From PBB1 sp040400875 (lineage in GTDB: Bacteria > Pseudomonadota > Gammaproteobacteria > Burkholderiales > Burkholderiaceae_C), in the NCBI GenBank assembly GCA_040400875.1, contig JBBAPK010000002.1:70970-134969 (forward strand): DNA of 64,000 nucleotides, written 5' to 3'. Positions 61,498 through 64,000 of the stretch are shown here, one piece after another. Position 1 is the first letter of the stretch; each line of letters begins with the position of its first letter. Under the pieces are notes generated by a model, which saw only the letters and a list, made by a program, of their open reading frames with translations, was not told where the DNA came from and made no database searches. The translations under genes and the position numbers were made by a program.

Positions 61498-61533
61498 CGA
61501 AAGGCATCTGAGCTGGACGCCCTTTGGGCTGGC

Positions 61534-62697
<1,164 letters not shown>

Positions 62698-62709
62698 GAG
62701 GTTGAGTCT

Positions 62710-63459
62710 GTGGCCCACCGATCGGACATCGATATGTATTTGTCAGCCGTGATGCAGGCTGTGACCTTCAAGGATTATGGGCCGAACGGTTTGCAGATCG
62801 AGGGCCGCGCAGGGGTCGGTCGGCTGGTGTCGGGGGTGACTGCAAGCCTTGCATTGATCGAGGCCGCCATCGCCGCGCAGGCTGATGCGCTGCTGGTGCA
62901 CCACGGGCTTTTTTGGCGCGGCCAAGACGGCCGCCTCACAGGCTGGCTCAAGCAGCGAGTGCAGCGCCTGATGGCGCATGACATCAGTCTTTTTGCTTTT
63001 CACCTGCCTCTTGATGCGCATGCTGAATTTGGCAATAACGCGCAATTTGGAAGGCGCATCGGCGTGAGCGCGGACTCGCGCTTTGGTGAGCAGTCATTGG
63101 GTTTCGTCGGATCGATTGAGCAGCCGATGACCACGCCGGATTTGCTGGGCCGCCTTCGCCAGATTTCGAGCCGCACGCCGGCGCATGTCGAGGGTGACGG
63201 ACGCGCGTTGCGCCGCGTGGCTTGGTGCACCGGCGCAGCGCAGTCCTACTTTGAGGGCGCCATTGCCGCTGGGGCCGATGTATTCATCACCGGCGAGATG
63301 TCCGAGCCGCAGGTGCATCTGGCACGCGAGACGGGAGTGGCCTTCATCGCCTGCGGCCACCATGCCAGCGAGCGCTATGGAGTGCAAGCACTGGGCTCGC
63401 ACATTGCTGAACACTTCGGCATCGAACATCAGTACATTGAAATCGACAGCCCCGCCTGA
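62710..63459 (+). CDS. Nif3-family dinuclear metal-centre protein
   Basis: About 249 residues from GTG 62710 (MAHRSDIDMYLSAVMQ). N-terminal TFKDYGPNGLQIEGRAGVGR, then ALLVHHGLFWRG with metal-binding histidines, FHLPLDAHAEFGNN, and C-terminal DVFITGEMSEPQVHLARETG and ACGHHASERYGVQALG. These are the Nif3/YbgI metal-site motifs. The family forms hexameric toroids with a di-metal centre, sometimes linked to GTP cyclohydrolase-like or DNA-related roles; the function is unclear. The start is uncertain: TTG 62692 and ATG 62734 are alternatives. Confidence 0.88.
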   Translation: MAHRSDIDMYLSAVMQAVTFKDYGPNGLQIEGRAGVGRLVSGVTASLALIEAAIAAQADALLVHHGLFWRGQDGRLTGWLKQRVQRLMAHDISLFAFHLPLDAHAEFGNNAQFGRRIGVSADSRFGEQSLGFVGSIEQPMTTPDLLGRLRQISSRTPAHVEGDGRALRRVAWCTGAAQSYFEGAIAAGADVFITGEMSEPQVHLARETGVAFIACGHHASERYGVQALGSHIAEHFGIEHQYIEIDSPA

Positions 63460-63481
63460 TGCGGCTTTCCCAGCACCTTTC

Positions 63482-64000
63482 ATGAGCAGTCCCGTGGCTT
63501 TTCGACCCGCACCGATGGCGATCACCATGGGTGATGCCTGCGGCGTCGGGCCGGAGATCATCACGCGGCTTTATCGAGATGCTGCCGCCGCCGGATGTTT
63601 CGTGGTCGGTGATGTGGGCGTGATGCGCCGCGCGGTGGGCTGCACGGGAGGGCTGATGCCAGTGGCCCGCATCGACACCGCCGAATCGGTGTTTGATGTG
63701 CCGCCGAATTGCATCCCGGTGCTGCAGGTCGAAGGCTTGCCCGAGGGGCTGTCCCGAGTGCCTTTCGGACGTATCGATGCGCGAGCGGGACTGGCTGCTG
63801 CCAGGTCCATCGAACACGCTGCGGTCCTGGCTTTGCGCGGCGCGGTGTGTGCCATCGTCACTGCGCCCATTCACAAGGCCGCGCTTGCCGCAGCCAGCGT
63901 GGCCTTTCCTGGGCACACCGAGATGCTGCAGGCGCTGCTCGCAGAAGCCGACCGCGAACTGGCGCCGGCCCTGGAACGCGCGCTGGAAAAACTCGCGAAG
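63482..64000 (+). CDS. pdxA: 4-hydroxythreonine-4-phosphate dehydrogenase PdxA (partial, runs off the window)
   Basis: 173 codons are visible. N-terminus APMAITMGDACGVGPEIITR (the MGDPAG-x-GPE motif, with Cys in place of Pro), then TAPIHKAALAAASVAFPGHT, the conserved His-Lys region with the metal-binding His of GHTE. PdxA oxidises 4-phosphohydroxythreonine in pyridoxal phosphate synthesis. The last 25 or so residues (after GHTEM) are a charged helix and do not show the usual V-x-M-M-L-A-N segment that I would expect soon after; the window ends there, so this may be a spacer or a junction. Confidence 0.88.
   Translation, partial: MSSPVAFRPAPMAITMGDACGVGPEIITRLYRDAAAAGCFVVGDVGVMRRAVGCTGGLMPVARIDTAESVFDVPPNCIPVLQVEGLPEGLSRVPFGRIDARAGLAAARSIEHAAVLALRGAVCAIVTAPIHKAALAAASVAFPGHTEMLQALLAEADRELAPALERALEKLAK

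Overview
The window is chromosomal DNA of a high-GC betaproteobacterium, most likely order Burkholderiales and close to Comamonadaceae. The evidence is gene content and order: groESL with a CIRCE element, zapD-yacG beside coaE-pilDCB, rplU-rpmA-obgE-proB, hemA-prfA-prmC-grxD, pilSR-ampD, a long two-ATP-cone nrdA with nrdB, aroQ-accBC-prmA, dusB-fis-purH-ruvC, argB-slmA and hisIE-hit-tatABC. Protein sequences also match these families. Nearly everything is core housekeeping. I see no phage, insertion sequence, CRISPR array, toxin-antitoxin pair or recognisable defence cluster.

Layout. 1-660: start of groEL, groES and their HrcA/CIRCE promoter. 0.7-11.2 kb (minus strand): PqiABC lipid-transport module, yacG, zapD, coaE, the type IV pilus genes pilD, pilC and pilB, a tRNA-Pro(CGG) with several stem defects, and ispB. 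11.3-17.3 kb: rplU, rpmA, obgE, proB, divergent rppH, proS and a lytic transglycosylase. 17.3-23.8 kb (minus strand): a decayed ubiX, then grxD, prmC, prfA, hemA, miaB with a coupled secreted protein, and tRNA-Met. 23.8-29.5 kb: a FUSC membrane protein, convergent ftsY and ffh, a CcsA-like protein and a PP0621-like protein. 29.5-38.5 kb: pilS, pilR, ampD, then nrdA and nrdB behind two NrdR boxes and a leader of about 370 nt. 38.7-39.1 kb: an alanine/lysine/proline-repeat histone H1-like gene interrupted by a 100-N assembly gap. 39.2-50.9 kb (minus strand): PfkB kinase, DUF3426 protein, prmA, accC, accB, aroQ, a TlpA-like thioredoxin, an uncharacterised protein, mtgA, aroE, a TonB-like protein, an RNase II-family protein and YqaA. 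51-64 kb: dusB, fis, purH, ruvC, argB, a nucleotidase, slmA, a DUF815 ATPase, mutT, hisI, hisE, a DUF4870-like protein, hit, tatABC, a divergent DegQ/DegS-like protease, a Nif3-family protein and the start of pdxA.

Themes. Many neighbours overlap by 1-4 bases (ATGA, GTGA, TTGA or TGATG), so tightly coupled operons are the rule. The least ordinary signals are signs of gene loss (ubiX carrying several lesions; a degenerate tRNA-Pro) and the unexplained long leader of nrdA under NrdR control. I found no clearly novel multi-gene system. The poorly understood pieces are the secreted protein coupled to miaB, the protein coupled to the TlpA gene, the DUF815 ATPase and the nrdA leader.
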